Below are positions 5,799-6,514 of a stretch of DNA of 6,514 nt, one piece after another. The DNA comes from Rubrobacter sp. (GTDB taxonomy: Bacteria > Actinomycetota > Rubrobacteria > Rubrobacterales > Rubrobacteraceae): NCBI GenBank assembly GCA_016781705.1, contig JADDPV010000039.1:1-6514 (forward strand), in the 5' to 3' direction. The position numbers and the translations under genes were made by a program. Within the stretch, counting starts at the first letter, position 1. The number at the start of each line of letters is the position of its first letter. The notes under the pieces were generated by a model. The model ran no database searches. It was not told where the DNA came from and saw only the letters and a list, made by a program, of their open reading frames with translations.

Positions 5799-6503
5799 CT
5801 ATCGTCTACTCCGCTTCCTCAGCCATCCGGGGATCAGGGAGATCAGCACGAGGAGCACCGCGGATACTCCGAGGTACACGAAGGTCTTGGTGAGGTCGTC
5901 CCGGGCGGCTGCCAGGGAGCCCCCCGCGAAGGTGTAGACGGCCACCCCCGGCGTTATGCACAAGGCGGTCAGGAGCGAGTAGGTGCCCAGCCCGATCTTC
6001 GTGAGGCCGTAGGCGTAGTTTTGGAGATTGAAGGGGAACAGGGGCACGAGCCTGGTGACGACCAGCATCCTCCAGCCGTGCTTCTCGACGCCTTCGTCGA
6101 GCTTCCTGAGCCGCTCGTTCTCCGTCATCCAGGACTCCACCAGCCCGCGGGCCGCGTACCTCCCCACCAGGAAGGCCAGGGTCGCCCCCAGGGTTGCCCC
6201 GATCAAGGCCCACAAGGTGCCCCAGACGGGCCCGAACAGCAGCCCGGAGAGGAGCGTCAGGGGGGTGCCGGGCACGAACGCCACGGTAGAGGCGGCGTAT
6301 ATGGCGATGAAAATGACGGGAGCTATGGCCCCGAAACCGTCGATCCAGGTCCTCAACCGGCCGAGGCCCTCCAGGCTGAGGTATTCCGTCAGACCGGCGA
6401 TCCGGGCTATCGCAACGACGGCCAACAGAGCCAGGCCCACACCGACGAGCTTGCCCAGCTTTTTCTTCTTCTCCATGCGCGTTACAGGCCGTTTTTTGTG
6501 CAC
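5799..6503 (-). CDS. TVP38/TMEM64 family (VTT-domain) membrane protein, copy 2 (YdjX/YdjZ-like)
   Basis: This is a 234-residue membrane protein, about the length of E. coli YdjX and YdjZ. The start is GTG at 6501-6503, four bases after a perfect AGGAGG; an ATG at residue 10 has no ribosome binding site. The N-terminus is very basic (HKKRPVTRMEKKKK), then come helices at about 18-36 and 58-78. The VTT core has FVPGTPLTLLSGLLFGPVWG at 76-95, a glycine-rich helix ending FLVGRYAAR at 111-119, and RLVPLFPFNLQNYAYGLTKI at 151-170. This N-rich variant (PFNLQNYAYG) is the common form in the YdjX/YdjZ group. Final helices are at about 173-195 and 207-226, with a basic tail (RKRSRR). A lipid-handling role is inferred from superfamily members, not shown. 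The gene precedes the YnjB-like gene by 115 bp on the same strand, the same relative position as YdjZ upstream of YnjB in E. coli. It is clearly diverged from copy 1. Confidence 0.93.
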   Translation of the reverse strand: MHKKRPVTRMEKKKKLGKLVGVGLALLAVVAIARIAGLTEYLSLEGLGRLRTWIDGFGAIAPVIFIAIYAASTVAFVPGTPLTLLSGLLFGPVWGTLWALIGATLGATLAFLVGRYAARGLVESWMTENERLRKLDEGVEKHGWRMLVVTRLVPLFPFNLQNYAYGLTKIGLGTYSLLTALCITPGVAVYTFAGGSLAAARDDLTKTFVYLGVSAVLLVLISLIPGWLRKRSRR

Positions 6504-6507
6504 CTCT

Positions 6508-6513
6508 CCTCCT
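6508..6513 (-). promoter_or_regulatory. perfect AGGAGG ribosome binding site for TVP38 copy 2
   Basis: The minus strand reads AGGAGG here, four bases before the GTG at 6503, and decides that start over the ATG at 6476. The window ends one base further on, so any promoter or upstream gene is out of view. Confidence 0.8.
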
Positions 6514-6514
6514 A

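Noticed and set aside
291..6503. Assignment of the importer to spermidine, ferric iron or thiamine uptake from the ATPase family alone
   Set aside because: PotA/CysA-type ATPases serve many importers; the binding protein resembles YnjB, whose ligand is unknown, so naming a substrate would be unsupported.

Overview
This 6.5 kb window is high-GC bacterial DNA. It has tightly packed genes, frequent GTG and TTG starts, frequent AGG/CGG arginine codons, and a lipoprotein-type solute-binding protein. The look is that of a high-GC Gram-positive (actinobacterial, Rubrobacter-like) chromosome. That taxon is a guess from style, not something the sequence proves.

The core is one gene neighbourhood read mainly leftwards (minus strand). 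From right to left it holds: a TVP38/TMEM64 (VTT-domain) membrane protein at 5799-6503; a YnjB-like solute-binding lipoprotein at 4460-5683; two single-domain ABC permeases at 3609-4460 and 2807-3616; a second TVP38/TMEM64 protein at 1372-2169; and a PotA/CysA-type ABC ATPase with a TOBE domain at 291-1352. A CDP-alcohol phosphatidyltransferase (2193-2792) lies on the plus strand between the permeases and the second TVP38 gene. It ends 14 bp from the permease stop and starts 23 bp from the second TVP38 start. At the left edge is the 3' end of a plus-strand gene resembling the YdjM/DUF457 membrane-bound metal-dependent hydrolase-like family. Its stop codon directly abuts the ATPase stop.

The gene set matches the poorly understood Escherichia coli ydjX-ydjY-ydjZ-ynjA-ynjB-ynjC-ynjD-ynjE-ynjF cluster: TVP38 proteins (YdjX, YdjZ), the YnjBCD importer, and the CDP-alcohol phosphatidyltransferase YnjF. 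Differences from E. coli are that the YnjC-like permease is split into two genes, the ATPase is long and carries a TOBE domain, the second TVP38 copy lies on the other side of the transporter genes, the phosphatidyltransferase is inverted, and no rhodanese (YnjE) or YnjA homologue is visible. Recurrence of this set in a distant lineage argues for a real functional unit: uptake of an unknown solute linked to membrane-lipid chemistry (phosphotransfer to a lipid, lipid movement by VTT proteins). The substrate and product are not known from the sequence.

No tRNA, rRNA, CRISPR, insertion sequence or convincing rho-independent terminator was seen. The longest stretch without a gene is about 115 bp (5684-5798).
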